A stretch of 64,000 bases of DNA from Chitinophagaceae bacterium (GCA_023957755.1 JAMLGT010000010.1:62001-126000), one strand, 5' to 3'. Shown: positions 9,178 through 18,484, numbered from the stretch's first letter. The notes: generated by a model not told the origin, from the letters alone. Made by a program: numbers and translations.

Positions 9178-9185
9178 CAAAATTA
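9178..9185 (-). promoter_or_regulatory. -7 box for tsaE-ald
   Basis: The minus strand reads TAATTTTG, matching TAnnTTTG. The predicted transcription start is about 9175, only about 2 nt before ATG 9173. No clear -33 TTG at the usual distance. Confidence 0.4.
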
Positions 9186-9348
9186 CCGATGGTTTTCAAA
9201 TTTTGCTCCCCCACATAAAAAGATAAATAGCCTGTCCAGCTCTATCAGCATCACGTATCATTAACACCCAGGCTACAAGAAAGCCTATTTCTAAGAAAAA
9301 ATAAATTAGCCTTCCGGAAATCAGGCATTTCAAATAATTCATTTTACT

Positions 9349-11250
9349 TTGATTACTGTGACACCATTATCAGTACTAAAAAAATATTGGCACTACGAAG
9401 CTTTCCGCAATAACCAGGAAGAAGTAATCCAGGCTGTATTGTCCGGAAAAGATACTTTCGCTATTATGCCCACCGGTGGGGGCAAGTCAATATGCTTTCA
9501 GGTGCCCTCTATGATGCGCCCGGGGATCTGTCTGGTAATTACTCCTCTCATCGCATTGATGAAAGATCAGGTAAACAATCTGAAAAAGAGAGGTATTTTT
9601 TCTCTTGCTATTCACAGCGGGATGAAGTTCTCTGAAGTGAAAAAGACATTAGATAATGCGGTCCATGGTAATTTCAAGTTCCTATACGTCTCTCCAGAAA
9701 GGCTGGAAACAAGCCTGTTTCTAGAGTACCTGCCTTCTATTCATATTAATCTCATAGCTGTCGACGAGGCACACTGCATCTCTCAATGGGGATACGACTT
9801 TCGCCCCTCTTACCTTAGAATAGCTTCCTTACGTGAAATTATTCCTGAGACGCCCATACTCGCATTGACAGCATCAGCAACCCCATCGGTACAGAAAGAC
9901 ATTATCGAAAACCTCAACTTCAGGCCGGGACACAAAATATTTCAGCAACCCTATGACCGCCCCAACCTTTCTTACAGCGTCTTCATACCACCATCAAAGG
10001 AAAACAAGCTAATATCAATTCTCCAAAAAGTACAGGGATCTTCAATTGTGTATTGCAGGAGCAGAAAGAGTACCCGGGAAGTATCCAAACTGTTAAGATT
10101 AAATAACATCAACTCTGACTATTATCATGCAGGGCTCAGCACAGATGAAAGAAATCAAAAACAGGATGAATGGATCCAAAACAAAACCAGAGTCATCTGC
10201 TGCACAAATGCATTCGGTATGGGAATTGACAAGCCTGACGTACGTACTGTAATTCACTTCGAGATCCCGGAAGCCCTTGAATACTATTATCAGGAGGCGG
10301 GCAGAGCCGGGCGCGACGGCCTTAAATCATATGCAGTATTGCTGTATCATATCACCGAGATTTCAAGCCTCGAGGAAAGTATCTCACTAAGGTTCCCCGA
10401 AACAAAAACAATCCGGCATATTTACAGTCTCTTATGTAATCATCTTCAATTACCTGCCGGCAAGGGCAAAGGATCTTCATTTGACTTCGAAATTGCTGCA
10501 TTTGTCGAAAAGTATAATATAAACGCACTTCTCACGGTTAACACACTGAAAATCCTTGAGCAGGAGGAAGTGTTGCAATTCAGCGAACAGTTCTTCTCAC
10601 CGGCAACAGTAGAATTCCTGGCCGGAAAATCAAATCTCGAACACTTCGAATCCTCCTACCCATCCTACAACTCAATCATTAAGGGGTTGCTCAGAAGTTA
10701 TGAAGGAATTATGGAACAACCTGTCTTTATCGATGAATTCATTCTGGCAAAATTTATTTCTTCTTCAAAAGAAGACGTTATCAAAAAACTCACGGAACTA
10801 CACAACTTCCGAATTCTGGACTACAATCCCAGAAAAGACAAACCGCAAATCTACTTTCCCGAAAACAGGCAGCGGGCCGAAGACCTTGTCATTAACGAGA
10901 AGAATATCCACAAAAGAAAAAAGGCCTTTGAAGATCGCCTGCACAAAATGATTGCTTATGCTACCCAGAAAAAGATATGCAGAAGCTGCTTTATCAATGA
11001 ATATTTTACCGGGAAACCCGGAAAACCCTGTGGCATCTGTGATATCTGCCTGGCTCAAAAACAGAAGTCTATCAATAAAAATGAAATTGACACCGTAGAA
11101 CAGACTCTCGTGGATTCACAAAGACTTACAGTTGAAGAAATTTCAAAGCAAACCGGTATCCCTATTAAAAAAGTCCTAAGCATTCTTCAATTCCTTCGTG
11201 ATGAAGAGGAAATTGTTTTTGATATAGACGGAAGGATTTCCAGAAGGTAA
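9349..11250 (+). CDS. recQ: RecQ-family ATP-dependent DNA helicase
   Basis: 633 residues. Helicase motifs in order: Walker A PTGGGKS (residues 41-47), DEAHCISQWGYDFRP (about 139-153), TASATP, then CTNAFGMGIDKPDVR and the motif VI QEAGRAGRDG. A zinc-binding Cys cluster (CRSC ... CGICDIC, about residues 544-568) precedes a winged-helix-like C-terminal part. No HRDC domain is obvious. RecQ unwinds DNA 3' to 5' in recombination and replication-fork repair. No ATG fits the N-terminus: the start is TTG 9349 or GTG 9358. A near-consensus -7 box (TACTTTG, 9345-9351) would favour GTG 9358. Confidence 0.92.
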   Translation: MITVTPLSVLKKYWHYEAFRNNQEEVIQAVLSGKDTFAIMPTGGGKSICFQVPSMMRPGICLVITPLIALMKDQVNNLKKRGIFSLAIHSGMKFSEVKKTLDNAVHGNFKFLYVSPERLETSLFLEYLPSIHINLIAVDEAHCISQWGYDFRPSYLRIASLREIIPETPILALTASATPSVQKDIIENLNFRPGHKIFQQPYDRPNLSYSVFIPPSKENKLISILQKVQGSSIVYCRSRKSTREVSKLLRLNNINSDYYHAGLSTDERNQKQDEWIQNKTRVICCTNAFGMGIDKPDVRTVIHFEIPEALEYYYQEAGRAGRDGLKSYAVLLYHITEISSLEESISLRFPETKTIRHIYSLLCNHLQLPAGKGKGSSFDFEIAAFVEKYNINALLTVNTLKILEQEEVLQFSEQFFSPATVEFLAGKSNLEHFESSYPSYNSIIKGLLRSYEGIMEQPVFIDEFILAKFISSSKEDVIKKLTELHNFRILDYNPRKDKPQIYFPENRQRAEDLVINEKNIHKRKKAFEDRLHKMIAYATQKKICRSCFINEYFTGKPGKPCGICDICLAQKQKSINKNEIDTVEQTLVDSQRLTVEEISKQTGIPIKKVLSILQFLRDEEEIVFDIDGRISRR

Positions 11251-11259
11251 AAAGTGGTC

Positions 11260-12807
11260 TCAGATTTTTATTTCCTCGTCATTTGCATCGAAGAACTTAA
11301 ACTCGGTGAGGTAAAAGCTGGTATTCTTTCTGATTCGTATCTTCTGCTTGAACTTCATTCTCCACTTAAACCTCTTTGACGGAATACCTTTAGTAAGATA
11401 AGCATAGAGAATAGGATGCACTTCGATTGTAAGGCTTTTGTGTTTTTGCATAATCAGATAGCTGAGATTCTTCTCTATCTCATCCTCCAGTACAAGTGTA
11501 GAAGATATCTTCCCTGTCCCATTACAACTGGGGCACACTTCCATTGTGTTGATGCTCATCTCAGGCTTCATACGCTGACGGGTTATCTGCATCAACCCAA
11601 ACTTGCTAATTGGAAGTACCGCATGTTTTGCCCGGTCAATTGCCATGAATCGCCCCATCTGCTCCACCAGCTTCTTTTTGTTTTCCGGAAGCTTCATGTC
11701 AATAAAGTCCACCACAATGATACCACCAATATCTCTAAGCCTGAGCTGACGTGCAATTTCCGCAGCAGCCTCAAGGTTAGTCTCCAGTGCATTCTGCTCC
11801 TGATTATTCCCCACACTCTTATAACCGCTGTTGACATCTATTACATGTAGCGCTTCTGTGTGCTCAAGAATCAGATAAGCACCGCTGGGGAGGTTCACCG
11901 TCTTGCCAAAAGAAGCCTTTACCTGCCTCGTTACACCAAAACTGTCGAAAATTGGTGCACCATTATTATGTAACGACAGAATATCTTCCTTTTCAGGAGC
12001 TATCTTCTGCAGATAGGTTTTTGTCTCGTTAAAGATATTTTTATCATTAACAACTATCCGGTTAAAATCTTCAGAAAGCAAATCTCTCAGGATGCTATGA
12101 GTCTTGCCCTCCTCGCTCATTATACGCGTGGGAGCCACTGCACCTTTCAAATTCTGCTGAATTTGTTTCCATGTTTCCACCAACGATAACATATCTTCCT
12201 GTAGCTCGCTGGCGCTCTTCCCTTCAGCTGCAGTACGTACTATCACACCAAAATTATTCGATCTGAAAGACTCAATAATCTTCTGGAGCCGCTTTCGCTC
12301 TTCAGATGAATGAATCTTTCTGGACACAGCTACGATATTATTAAAAGGAGTGATTACCACAAAGCGTCCGGGAAGCGAGAGTTCACAACTCAGCCTTGGG
12401 CCTTTGGCAGCTATAGGTTCTTTTAATATCTGTACAAGAATGTTGGGCTTGCCACTCAATACTTCAGCTATCTTGCCTGTCTTTACAATCTCCGGCTCAA
12501 TCTTAAAATTAGAAAAGTCGATATCCTCATCAGCTTTCTCATTGATAGCCATCTTCGTAAACTTCAGGATAGAGCGTACATATGGGCTCAGATCGGAATA
12601 ATGGAGGAATGCATCCTTCTCGAATCCCACATCAATAAATGCAGCATTGAGTCCGGGAATCAGTTTCTTTACCTTTCCTAAATACAAATCACCGACCCCA
12701 AATCGTGCATCTGCGTTTTCAGTATGTAGCTCTACCAGCTTCTTATCTTCAAGAAGAGCTATATCTACAGATTGAGGTGCAGCATTAATAATAAGTTCTT
12801 TGTTCAC
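11260..12807 (-). CDS. rng: Ribonuclease E/G family endoribonuclease
   Basis: 515 residues, the length of RNase G and not of the longer RNase E. The N-terminal S1-like domain includes GVGDLYLGKVKKLIPGL and AAFIDVGFEKDAFLH. The catalytic DNase I-like region has GGIIVVDFIDM with the metal-binding Asp. The zinc-link Cys pair is CPSCNGTGKI. The family makes single-strand cuts in rRNA precursors and mRNA. The gene is last in a minus-strand run HU - TPR protein - small basic protein - rng, and ends 10 bases from convergent recQ. Confidence 0.93.
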   Translation of the reverse strand: MNKELIINAAPQSVDIALLEDKKLVELHTENADARFGVGDLYLGKVKKLIPGLNAAFIDVGFEKDAFLHYSDLSPYVRSILKFTKMAINEKADEDIDFSNFKIEPEIVKTGKIAEVLSGKPNILVQILKEPIAAKGPRLSCELSLPGRFVVITPFNNIVAVSRKIHSSEERKRLQKIIESFRSNNFGVIVRTAAEGKSASELQEDMLSLVETWKQIQQNLKGAVAPTRIMSEEGKTHSILRDLLSEDFNRIVVNDKNIFNETKTYLQKIAPEKEDILSLHNNGAPIFDSFGVTRQVKASFGKTVNLPSGAYLILEHTEALHVIDVNSGYKSVGNNQEQNALETNLEAAAEIARQLRLRDIGGIIVVDFIDMKLPENKKKLVEQMGRFMAIDRAKHAVLPISKFGLMQITRQRMKPEMSINTMEVCPSCNGTGKISSTLVLEDEIEKNLSYLIMQKHKSLTIEVHPILYAYLTKGIPSKRFKWRMKFKQKIRIRKNTSFYLTEFKFFDANDEEIKI

Positions 12808-12886
12808 CTTAATATTTTTAAAGTAATAAAGGCAGGAAAGAGAACCTGAAAAGGGAATAATAAAATGAAGTCAGCAAACGAGATTG

Positions 12887-12976
12887 CTATTTCTTCTTAT
12901 GGCGATTCTTCCTTAAACGCTTCTTACGCTTATGGGTAGCGATTTTATGGCGTTTTCTTTTTTTACCGCAAGGCAT
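12887..12976 (-). CDS. 29-residue very basic protein, possibly ribosomal
   Basis: A tiny gene (ATG 12976, stop TAG at 12889-12887) encoding 29 residues, of which over half are Lys or Arg. It starts MPCGKKRKRHKIATHKRKKR, and after eight more residues ends at KKK. Composition and size are those of a small ribosomal or rRNA-binding protein. Similar short basic proteins occur in other Bacteroidota, and I recall that Bacteroidota ribosome structures contain lineage-specific small proteins, but I cannot assign a name from sequence alone. It lies between the TPR gene and rng on the same strand. Regular codon structure and location in an operon-like run argue against chance. Confidence 0.75.
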   Translation of the reverse strand: MPCGKKRKRHKIATHKRKKRLRKNRHKKK

Positions 12977-13042
12977 ACAAAATGGTTTTAATAACGTAAA
13001 GAAATTAGCAGCTTACTCTGCCGTTTTACTATCTTCTCTTTC

Positions 13043-13882
13043 CTATTGCTGCTCCAGCAATTTGATTCTTTCATCAATCTCTTTGCTGAAGGCAGGATTA
13101 TTTACAATATGTTTACTGTGTTCGTACCACTTCCTGGCATTGGCCACATCTCCTTCTACTGCGTATGCATCTGCCAGCCACGAAACAGCCTCTAAATTAT
13201 TCGGATCAAAATCAACAACCTTCTGCAATCTCTCTATCCCTTTGTCCACCTGATTTGAAATTACAGAGGCAATCCCTAATACCAACTGCGCTTTCATGTT
13301 GTTACTGTCCGCCCTGGCTACTTCAAGCAGTTGCTGAATCCCTTTCATAGATTCCTGCGCATTACCCGTCATGCCAGGCCCAAAAACATAACAACTTCCC
13401 AACCCTATTTTCAACTCATGACTGGAGGGGTTCAACTTTAAAGCCCGCTCAAATAGCCCGGCCGCCGTTTTAGCCTCCCAGAGCTTGAGATCCAACCGGC
13501 TTTCGCGCCGCATGTTCTCTAAAATAAATTGGGCTGCAAAAGTGAGGCTTTTTTCTGAATTCTCCAATTCTGCTGCCTTACTTAAATAATATACATAGGG
13601 CACTATATTGCTGGCAGAATCTTTCCAGAACTCAGCCAATGCAGTATATTTTTCTGCTGACGATTCTCCGCCTGTTTCTTTCTCCAGATTCTGAAGAGAT
13701 TTTGCAAGTTCAGGTGGTAATGTGGACTTTAAAGAGTCGATTTCCTTCTCGGCATTAAAAGCCGGAACCACGTCTGCCGTTTCAGAAACACTCTTAGGTT
13801 TCTCTCCCGTTGTCTTTCCAAAAAAGAACAGCCCAAAAACTAATAGTATTGCGACTCCTGAATAAATGACTCTCTGCTTCAA
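13043..13882 (-). CDS. Membrane-anchored tetratricopeptide-repeat protein
   Basis: 279 residues. A short N-terminal membrane segment (residues 5-22, VIYSGVAILLVFGLFFFG) is followed by a charged linker and helical repeats from about residue 130. At least three have TPR spacing (for example ALKLNPSSHELKIGLGSCY and VVDFDPNNLEAVSWLADAYA). The repeats are probably periplasmic and serve protein-protein contact. No catalytic motif. It lies 39 bases after the HU gene on the same strand, and a -7 box sits between them. The specific function is unknown. Confidence 0.8.
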   Translation of the reverse strand: MKQRVIYSGVAILLVFGLFFFGKTTGEKPKSVSETADVVPAFNAEKEIDSLKSTLPPELAKSLQNLEKETGGESSAEKYTALAEFWKDSASNIVPYVYYLSKAAELENSEKSLTFAAQFILENMRRESRLDLKLWEAKTAAGLFERALKLNPSSHELKIGLGSCYVFGPGMTGNAQESMKGIQQLLEVARADSNNMKAQLVLGIASVISNQVDKGIERLQKVVDFDPNNLEAVSWLADAYAVEGDVANARKWYEHSKHIVNNPAFSKEIDERIKLLEQQ

Positions 13883-13911
13883 AATATTCTACCCTGGTTT
13901 TAGAGGGGTGG

Positions 13912-13919
13912 CAAAGTTA
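13912..13919 (-). promoter_or_regulatory. -7 box for the TPR gene
   Basis: The minus strand reads TAACTTTG, predicted start about 13909, leader about 27 nt. It overlaps the last bases of the HU-gene region. No clear -33 element. Confidence 0.35.
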
Positions 13920-13921
13920 CG

Positions 13922-14221
13922 TTATTCATCTCTATCCTGGAGGTTCTTTGATTTGATTTCATCTACAAACTCCTTGGCAGGCTTGAAAGCAGGGATATAA
14001 TGCTCCGGAATTGTTATGGAGATATTTTTCTTGATGTTCCTACCTACCTTGGCAGCCCTTTTCTTTACTACGAAGCTCCCAAACCCGCGAATAAAAACCC
14101 CCTCTCCTTCCCCGAGAGAATTCTTGATAACCATTAAAATATTTTCAAGAGTCACCAAAACATCCACTTTGGGGATCTGGGTATTCTCACTTACCTTGTT
14201 TATTAAATCAGCTTTTCTCAT
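13922..14221 (-). CDS. HU/IHF-family DNA-binding protein
   Basis: 99 residues, the size of one HU subunit. It begins MRKADLINKVSENTQIPK, the usual dimerisation helices, and has the signature GFGSFVVKKRAAKVGRN leading into the DNA-binding arm, which ends IPAFKPAKEF. Such proteins bend and compact DNA. The arm sequence lacks the Pro of the RNPxT motif (here RNIKKN), a variation seen in IHF-like paralogues. It is first in a minus-strand run with the TPR protein, the small basic protein and rng, and is divergent from mutY. Confidence 0.9.
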   Translation of the reverse strand: MRKADLINKVSENTQIPKVDVLVTLENILMVIKNSLGEGEGVFIRGFGSFVVKKRAAKVGRNIKKNISITIPEHYIPAFKPAKEFVDEIKSKNLQDRDE

Positions 14222-14241
14222 TGTTCAATTTTTTAAAATTT

Positions 14242-14249
14242 CAAAATTA
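14242..14249 (-). promoter_or_regulatory. -7 box for the HU-family gene
   Basis: The minus strand reads TAATTTTG, predicted transcription start near 14239, leader about 18 nt. No convincing -33 element. Confidence 0.4.
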
Positions 14250-14362
14250 GTGCCCAAACAATTTTCCAGCCGTTACTTCACAAATTTAACCCAATATAAT
14301 TAAGAATTAAAAATAATATCACACAAAATCTAAAATATTTACTTCCGGATTAACTTGCAAGG

Positions 14363-15427
14363 ATGAAGGAAAAATTCTTTAGAAACAGGCTCATGGATTG
14401 GAATAGGGTTTCAAATAAGCGGGAAATGCCCTGGAAAAATGAGACTAATCCTTACAGAATCTGGATCAGTGAAATAATTCTTCAGCAGACCCGAGTCGAA
14501 CAGGGGTGGGATTATTACCGACGATTTATTCATGAATTTCCTGACATTCAATCACTTGCAACGGCATCTGAAGAAAGGATACTAAAACTCTGGGAAGGAT
14601 TAGGCTACTATTCTCGTTGCAGGAACCTGATAATTGCTTCCAGGCAGATCTTCAATGAGTTCAATGGCAAATTCCCCGCTTCTTACGAAGAAATCCTTAG
14701 TCTGAAAGGAGTAGGTGAATATACCGCCGCAGCAATCAGCTCTTTTGCCTTCAGGCTGCCATTTGCAGTCGTGGACGGCAATGTACTCAGGGTGATCTCA
14801 AGATTCTTTGGTATCGCCACTCCGACAGATTCTGCCCGGGGCAAAAAACAATTCAAAGAGTTGGCACAACAACTCTTAGATAAGAAAGCACCCGGCGCCT
14901 ACAACCAGGCAATTATGGACTTTGGTGCTACGATTTGCAAACCCGTAAATCCATCCTGCAACATTTGTCCCCTCCAGACAAAATGTACTGCCTACCACGA
15001 GGGAAAAACAGACCTGTTACCGCAAAAATCAAGAAAAGTAAAAATCACCAATAGGTACCTGACCTACCTGGTGATTCAGCACAAGCAGAAGTTCTACATT
15101 AGAAAACGTACTCAAAAAGATATTTGGAGAGGCCTATACGAGCCTTTATTTCTGGAGTCTGATCACCTGCTTACCGAAAAAGAACTTGTCAGCCACCCAC
15201 TGGTAGCTCCATACTTCAGCAAAAAAGTATTCACCATCCATTCCGTATCAGGCCCATACCTGCAAAAGCTCACACACCAAAATATACATGCACAATTCAT
15301 CAGAATCTACTCAAACGAACTTATTAGAGAAATAGCCACGGCCTTCCCTGTATCAAGATCTAAAATGAAATCATTATCGTTTCCGAAAATTGTGCGCGAC
15401 TACCTAAATCAGCAAAACATGTCTTAA
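14363..15427 (+). CDS. mutY: A/G-specific adenine glycosylase MutY
   Basis: Removes adenine mispaired with 8-oxoguanine. 354 residues. The N-terminal domain has the catalytic Glu in EIILQQTRVEQ, the helix-hairpin-helix LKGVGEYTAAAI and the catalytic Asp in VVDGNVLRV. Four cysteines with spacing C-x6-C-x2-C-x5-C (about residues 192-208) bind a [4Fe-4S] cluster. The C-terminal Nudix-like 8-oxoG recognition domain follows. The gene starts a plus-strand series mutY-ssb-gldE-gldD, an order I recognise from other gliding Bacteroidota. Confidence 0.95.
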   Translation: MKEKFFRNRLMDWNRVSNKREMPWKNETNPYRIWISEIILQQTRVEQGWDYYRRFIHEFPDIQSLATASEERILKLWEGLGYYSRCRNLIIASRQIFNEFNGKFPASYEEILSLKGVGEYTAAAISSFAFRLPFAVVDGNVLRVISRFFGIATPTDSARGKKQFKELAQQLLDKKAPGAYNQAIMDFGATICKPVNPSCNICPLQTKCTAYHEGKTDLLPQKSRKVKITNRYLTYLVIQHKQKFYIRKRTQKDIWRGLYEPLFLESDHLLTEKELVSHPLVAPYFSKKVFTIHSVSGPYLQKLTHQNIHAQFIRIYSNELIREIATAFPVSRSKMKSLSFPKIVRDYLNQQNMS

Positions 15428-15432
15428 ATTTG
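15425..15432 (+). promoter_or_regulatory. -7 box for ssb overlapping the mutY stop
   Basis: TAAATTTG matches TAnnTTTG and overlaps the mutY stop codon. The predicted start is about 15435, leader about 27 nt to ATG 15462. It would allow ssb-gldE-gldD expression independent of mutY. Confidence 0.4.
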
Positions 15433-15461
15433 ATTTCCATAATAAAACTGAAAAATAAGGC

Positions 15462-15854
15462 ATGAGAAGCCTCAATAAAGTAACGCTCATCGGGAATCTT
15501 GGAAAAGACCCTGACATTCAATTTATTGAAGGGAACATTCCTGTAGCCAAATTTCCCCTGGCCACTACTGAGTCATTCAAAGACAAATCAGGAAAGATGA
15601 TTTCCGCTACTGAATGGCATTCTGTAGTGCTGTGGAGGGGGTTGGCTGAGTTGGCGCAGAAATTCCTGCATAAAGGGAGCCTTATTTATATCGAAGGTAA
15701 ACTCAAAACCCGCCATTGGGAGGATAAAGAACACAATAAAAGAACCATTACTGAAATAATCGGGGATAATCTTATAATGCTGGATAAAAAAGGCGATGCA
15801 GGGTCAGAAGATGACACTTCATTCCCGGGAGTACCCGGAACAGAACTGCCTTAG
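15462..15854 (+). CDS. ssb: Single-stranded DNA-binding protein
   Basis: 130 residues, one OB-fold. It begins with LNKVTLIGNLGKDPDI and contains WHSVVLWRGLAELA and GSLIYIEGKLKTRHWED, all standard SSB positions. The acidic tail is short and ends GTELP instead of the E. coli-type DDDIPF tip, so binding to partner proteins may differ. Bacteroidota often carry more than one ssb, and this may be the mutY-linked paralogue. It lies 34 bases after mutY and 35 before gldE. Confidence 0.92.
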   Translation: MRSLNKVTLIGNLGKDPDIQFIEGNIPVAKFPLATTESFKDKSGKMISATEWHSVVLWRGLAELAQKFLHKGSLIYIEGKLKTRHWEDKEHNKRTITEIIGDNLIMLDKKGDAGSEDDTSFPGVPGTELP

Positions 15855-15889
15855 AATCTGCATTCATTCTTAAACAAAAAACAATTCCA

Positions 15890-17230
15890 TTGGACTATTA
15901 CGCAGCAGCCTGTGATTTCTTTTTGCCCGGCAACTATCTGGTAATTACGCCGGCTGCTTCTACTGCTTTTATTTTTATTCTTATCCTCCTCTTCCTGGTA
16001 TCATTCCTCTTATCCGGAGCTCAAGTGGCCTACTTCTCACTGAGCATCAGAGATATCAATTATCTGAAGACGAGACCACAAATGTCATATAAGCGCATTG
16101 TAACACTACTCCAATATCCTAAAGCACTTTATACTTCTATCCTCATCGGGAACATCATAACTAATATCTCTATCATCCTTATTGCTAACCTGCTCCTCGA
16201 CCAATGGTTAAGCATGACGAAAATTCCCGGCGGCCTGATTGTGGTGGTAAAGATTCTCATAATCACTATCACGCTGGTATTGTTTGCAGAGATATTACCT
16301 AAGGTATGGGCAAGCTATCACAAGGTTTGGTTTGCCTCTGCTTCATCAATGACTGTGGAAATGACCACGCTGCTGCTCGGCAGAATCAGCAGGCAAATCG
16401 TGCGTATCGACAACTCTATTCAATCTCTCTTTAAACACAAACAAAAAGAAGATGTTGAGCACGACGACGATATCAACCTTTTAAGCGATGAAGATGCCAG
16501 TACAGAAGAAAAAAATATTTTGAAAGGTATCCGAAGATTTGGGAATACCACTGTTAAACAAACAATGCGCACGCGCCTTGACGTAAAAGGAATTGAATAT
16601 AAAACTTCTTTTCCTCAGGTACTCAAACTCGTCAGCGAACTGATATATTCAAGAATACCTGTCTATAAAGGAAACCTCGATGAGATATCTGGAATCCTGC
16701 ACACCAAAGACCTCCTCCCTCATCTGAAGGCAGATGAATCGTTTGAATGGCAAACCTTAATCAAGCCTGCACATTATGTTCACGAGCAAAAACTGATTGA
16801 AGGACTACTTCAGGAATTCAGGGCTAACCGAATTCATCTAGCTGTAGTAGTAGATGAATTTGGCGGCACCTCCGGCATCATTACACTGGAAGACGTTATA
16901 GAAGAAATTGTGGGTGACATTCAGGATGAATTTGATTTTGAAGAAAACCAAAACTTCAGACTGGATAACCACAACTTTGTTTTTGAAGGGAAGACCATGA
17001 TTAATGACGCCTGCCGCTTAATGAACATTACCCCTTCAGTATTTGACGGGATAAGGGGAGACAGCGACTCACTGGCAGGCCTGGTACTTGAGGTGGCAGG
17101 TGACTTCCCCAGACAAAATTCCGAAATCAGTTACAATGGATTCACATTTAAACCGACTGAAATCTCAAAGAACAGAATCTTAAAAATACAGGTCACCATC
17201 CCCGATGAAACCAAGAATGAAACTACATAA
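15890..17230 (+). CDS. gldE: Gliding motility-associated protein GldE (HlyC/CorC type)
   Basis: 446 residues. Three to four N-terminal membrane spans form a DUF21 region (for example FIFILILLFLVSFLLSGAQ). A CBS pair follows (SRIPVYKGNLDEISGILHTKDLL; VVDEFGGTSGIITLEDVIEEI), then a C-terminal CorC-type domain with GDSDSLAGLVLEVAGDFP. This is the layout of CorC/hemolysin-like transporters. The Bacteroidota member next to gldD is called GldE, and the position directly before gldD supports that name. Its role in gliding or type IX secretion is supportive and not fully defined. The start is TTG 15890; no better in-frame ATG precedes the first membrane span. Confidence 0.88.
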   Translation: MDYYAAACDFFLPGNYLVITPAASTAFIFILILLFLVSFLLSGAQVAYFSLSIRDINYLKTRPQMSYKRIVTLLQYPKALYTSILIGNIITNISIILIANLLLDQWLSMTKIPGGLIVVVKILIITITLVLFAEILPKVWASYHKVWFASASSMTVEMTTLLLGRISRQIVRIDNSIQSLFKHKQKEDVEHDDDINLLSDEDASTEEKNILKGIRRFGNTTVKQTMRTRLDVKGIEYKTSFPQVLKLVSELIYSRIPVYKGNLDEISGILHTKDLLPHLKADESFEWQTLIKPAHYVHEQKLIEGLLQEFRANRIHLAVVVDEFGGTSGIITLEDVIEEIVGDIQDEFDFEENQNFRLDNHNFVFEGKTMINDACRLMNITPSVFDGIRGDSDSLAGLVLEVAGDFPRQNSEISYNGFTFKPTEISKNRILKIQVTIPDETKNETT

Positions 17231-17858
17231 CTTATCTTTTCTGATACTCGTCGCACTAATCTATCTGTTGGGCTGTAATTCGCCCTATTCTCAAAAGAAA
17301 ACAGGATACTTTCATATTGACTTTCCCCCAAAAGAATATCAGCCATTTAACGAGCCGGGTTATCCATATACGTTTGAATATCCTGTTTATGCGAAGGTGA
17401 CGAAAGACAGTTCCTATTTCGACAGTGATAATCCTTACTGGATCAACATCACCTTCCCCCAATTTGATGGCAAGATCTATATCAGCTATAAGGATATCGG
17501 AGGCAGATCTACCTATAAAGTGAAAGGCGCTGATGGCAAATACCACGATTCCACGGCACAAAACGACTTTTACAAAATGGTGAATGACGCTTATAACATG
17601 TCATTCAAAAACGATATTAAGGCCTACTCCATTGAGGACAGTATCATGCAAACCCCTAATGGACTCGGCGGTGTATTCTTTTCACTCGCCGGAAATGTAG
17701 CCACAGCCCAGCAGTTCTTCCTCTCAGACACTACGAAACACTTTCTCAGAGGTGCTTTGTATTTTAATGTAACACCCAACGAAGATTCACTAATGCCTGT
17801 CGATCGTTTTCTGCTTGCCGATATGAAGCACATTATCAATTCCTTAAAGTGGAAGTAA
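17205..17858 (+). CDS. gldD: Gliding motility lipoprotein GldD
   Basis: 217 residues. Lipoprotein signal with lipobox IYLLGC (Cys24 from ATG 17205). The mature part begins with GYFHIDFPPKEYQPF and has YTFEYPVYAKV, which match the GldD family. GldD is one of the proteins required for gliding and SprB/type IX secretion function in Flavobacterium. It overlaps gldE by 26 bases in another frame (14 if ATG 17217 is used), indicating translational coupling. Confidence 0.9.
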   Translation: MKPRMKLHNLSFLILVALIYLLGCNSPYSQKKTGYFHIDFPPKEYQPFNEPGYPYTFEYPVYAKVTKDSSYFDSDNPYWINITFPQFDGKIYISYKDIGGRSTYKVKGADGKYHDSTAQNDFYKMVNDAYNMSFKNDIKAYSIEDSIMQTPNGLGGVFFSLAGNVATAQQFFLSDTTKHFLRGALYFNVTPNEDSLMPVDRFLLADMKHIINSLKWK

Positions 17859-17878
17859 CACTTATCTTACTGAATAAT

Positions 17879-17886
17879 TAGATTTG
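17879..17886 (+). promoter_or_regulatory. -7 box for the DUF3109 gene
   Basis: TAGATTTG ends 4 bases before ATG 17891. The predicted transcript starts 1-3 nt before the start codon, so it would be practically leaderless. Confidence 0.4.
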
Positions 17887-17890
17887 CACC

Positions 17891-18484
17891 ATGATTGCGA
17901 TTGAAGATAAACTCGTAAGTGACGAAATCGTTGATGAACACTTTGTATGCGATCTCGAAAAATGCAAAGGAGGGTGTTGCGTCGATGGCGACGCGGGAGC
18001 TCCGCTGGAATCGGAAGAGAGAGCGTATCTTGAAGAAGTGTATCCACAGGTGGCTCCTTATCTCACAACTGAAGGCAGGGAAGAGATAGCACAAAACGGT
18101 TTCTCTGTATATGACAAAGAATTTGGCTGGGTAACACCTACACTAAAGAATGGTATGTGTGCTTATGGCACCATAGACAAAAATGGTATTGTAAAATGCG
18201 GGATAGAACAAGCATTTTACGACGGCAAACACCATATCGCTAATGGCTGGAAGAAACCAATTAGCTGCCATTTATTCCCGATACGTACCAGGAAAACCAA
18301 ACAATATCACCTGCTCAACTACGAACCCAGGCCGGGTCTGTGTGACCCTGCCTGCGCCTTGGGTAAACAACTCAAAGTACCCGTGTACCAATTTTTGAAA
18401 GAACCTCTTATCCGAAAATTTGGAGAAGACTTCTTTAACTCTCTTGCTGCGACTGCCCAATACCTGAACTCAAATAAAGAATAA
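17891..18484 (+). CDS. DUF3109-family cysteine-rich protein
   Basis: 197 residues, no signal peptide. It carries CDLEKCKGGCCVDGDAGAP near the N-terminus and further Cys residues in NGMCAYG, VKCGIEQA, ISCHLFPIR and LCDPACALG. The spacing is that of the DUF3109 family, related to the CxxCxxxCC (YkgJ-type) proteins thought to bind zinc or an Fe-S cluster. The biochemical role is unknown. It follows gldD at 32 bases on the same strand but may have its own promoter. It is common in Bacteroidota, so a housekeeping role is likely. Confidence 0.85.
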   Translation: MIAIEDKLVSDEIVDEHFVCDLEKCKGGCCVDGDAGAPLESEERAYLEEVYPQVAPYLTTEGREEIAQNGFSVYDKEFGWVTPTLKNGMCAYGTIDKNGIVKCGIEQAFYDGKHHIANGWKKPISCHLFPIRTRKTKQYHLLNYEPRPGLCDPACALGKQLKVPVYQFLKEPLIRKFGEDFFNSLAATAQYLNSNKE

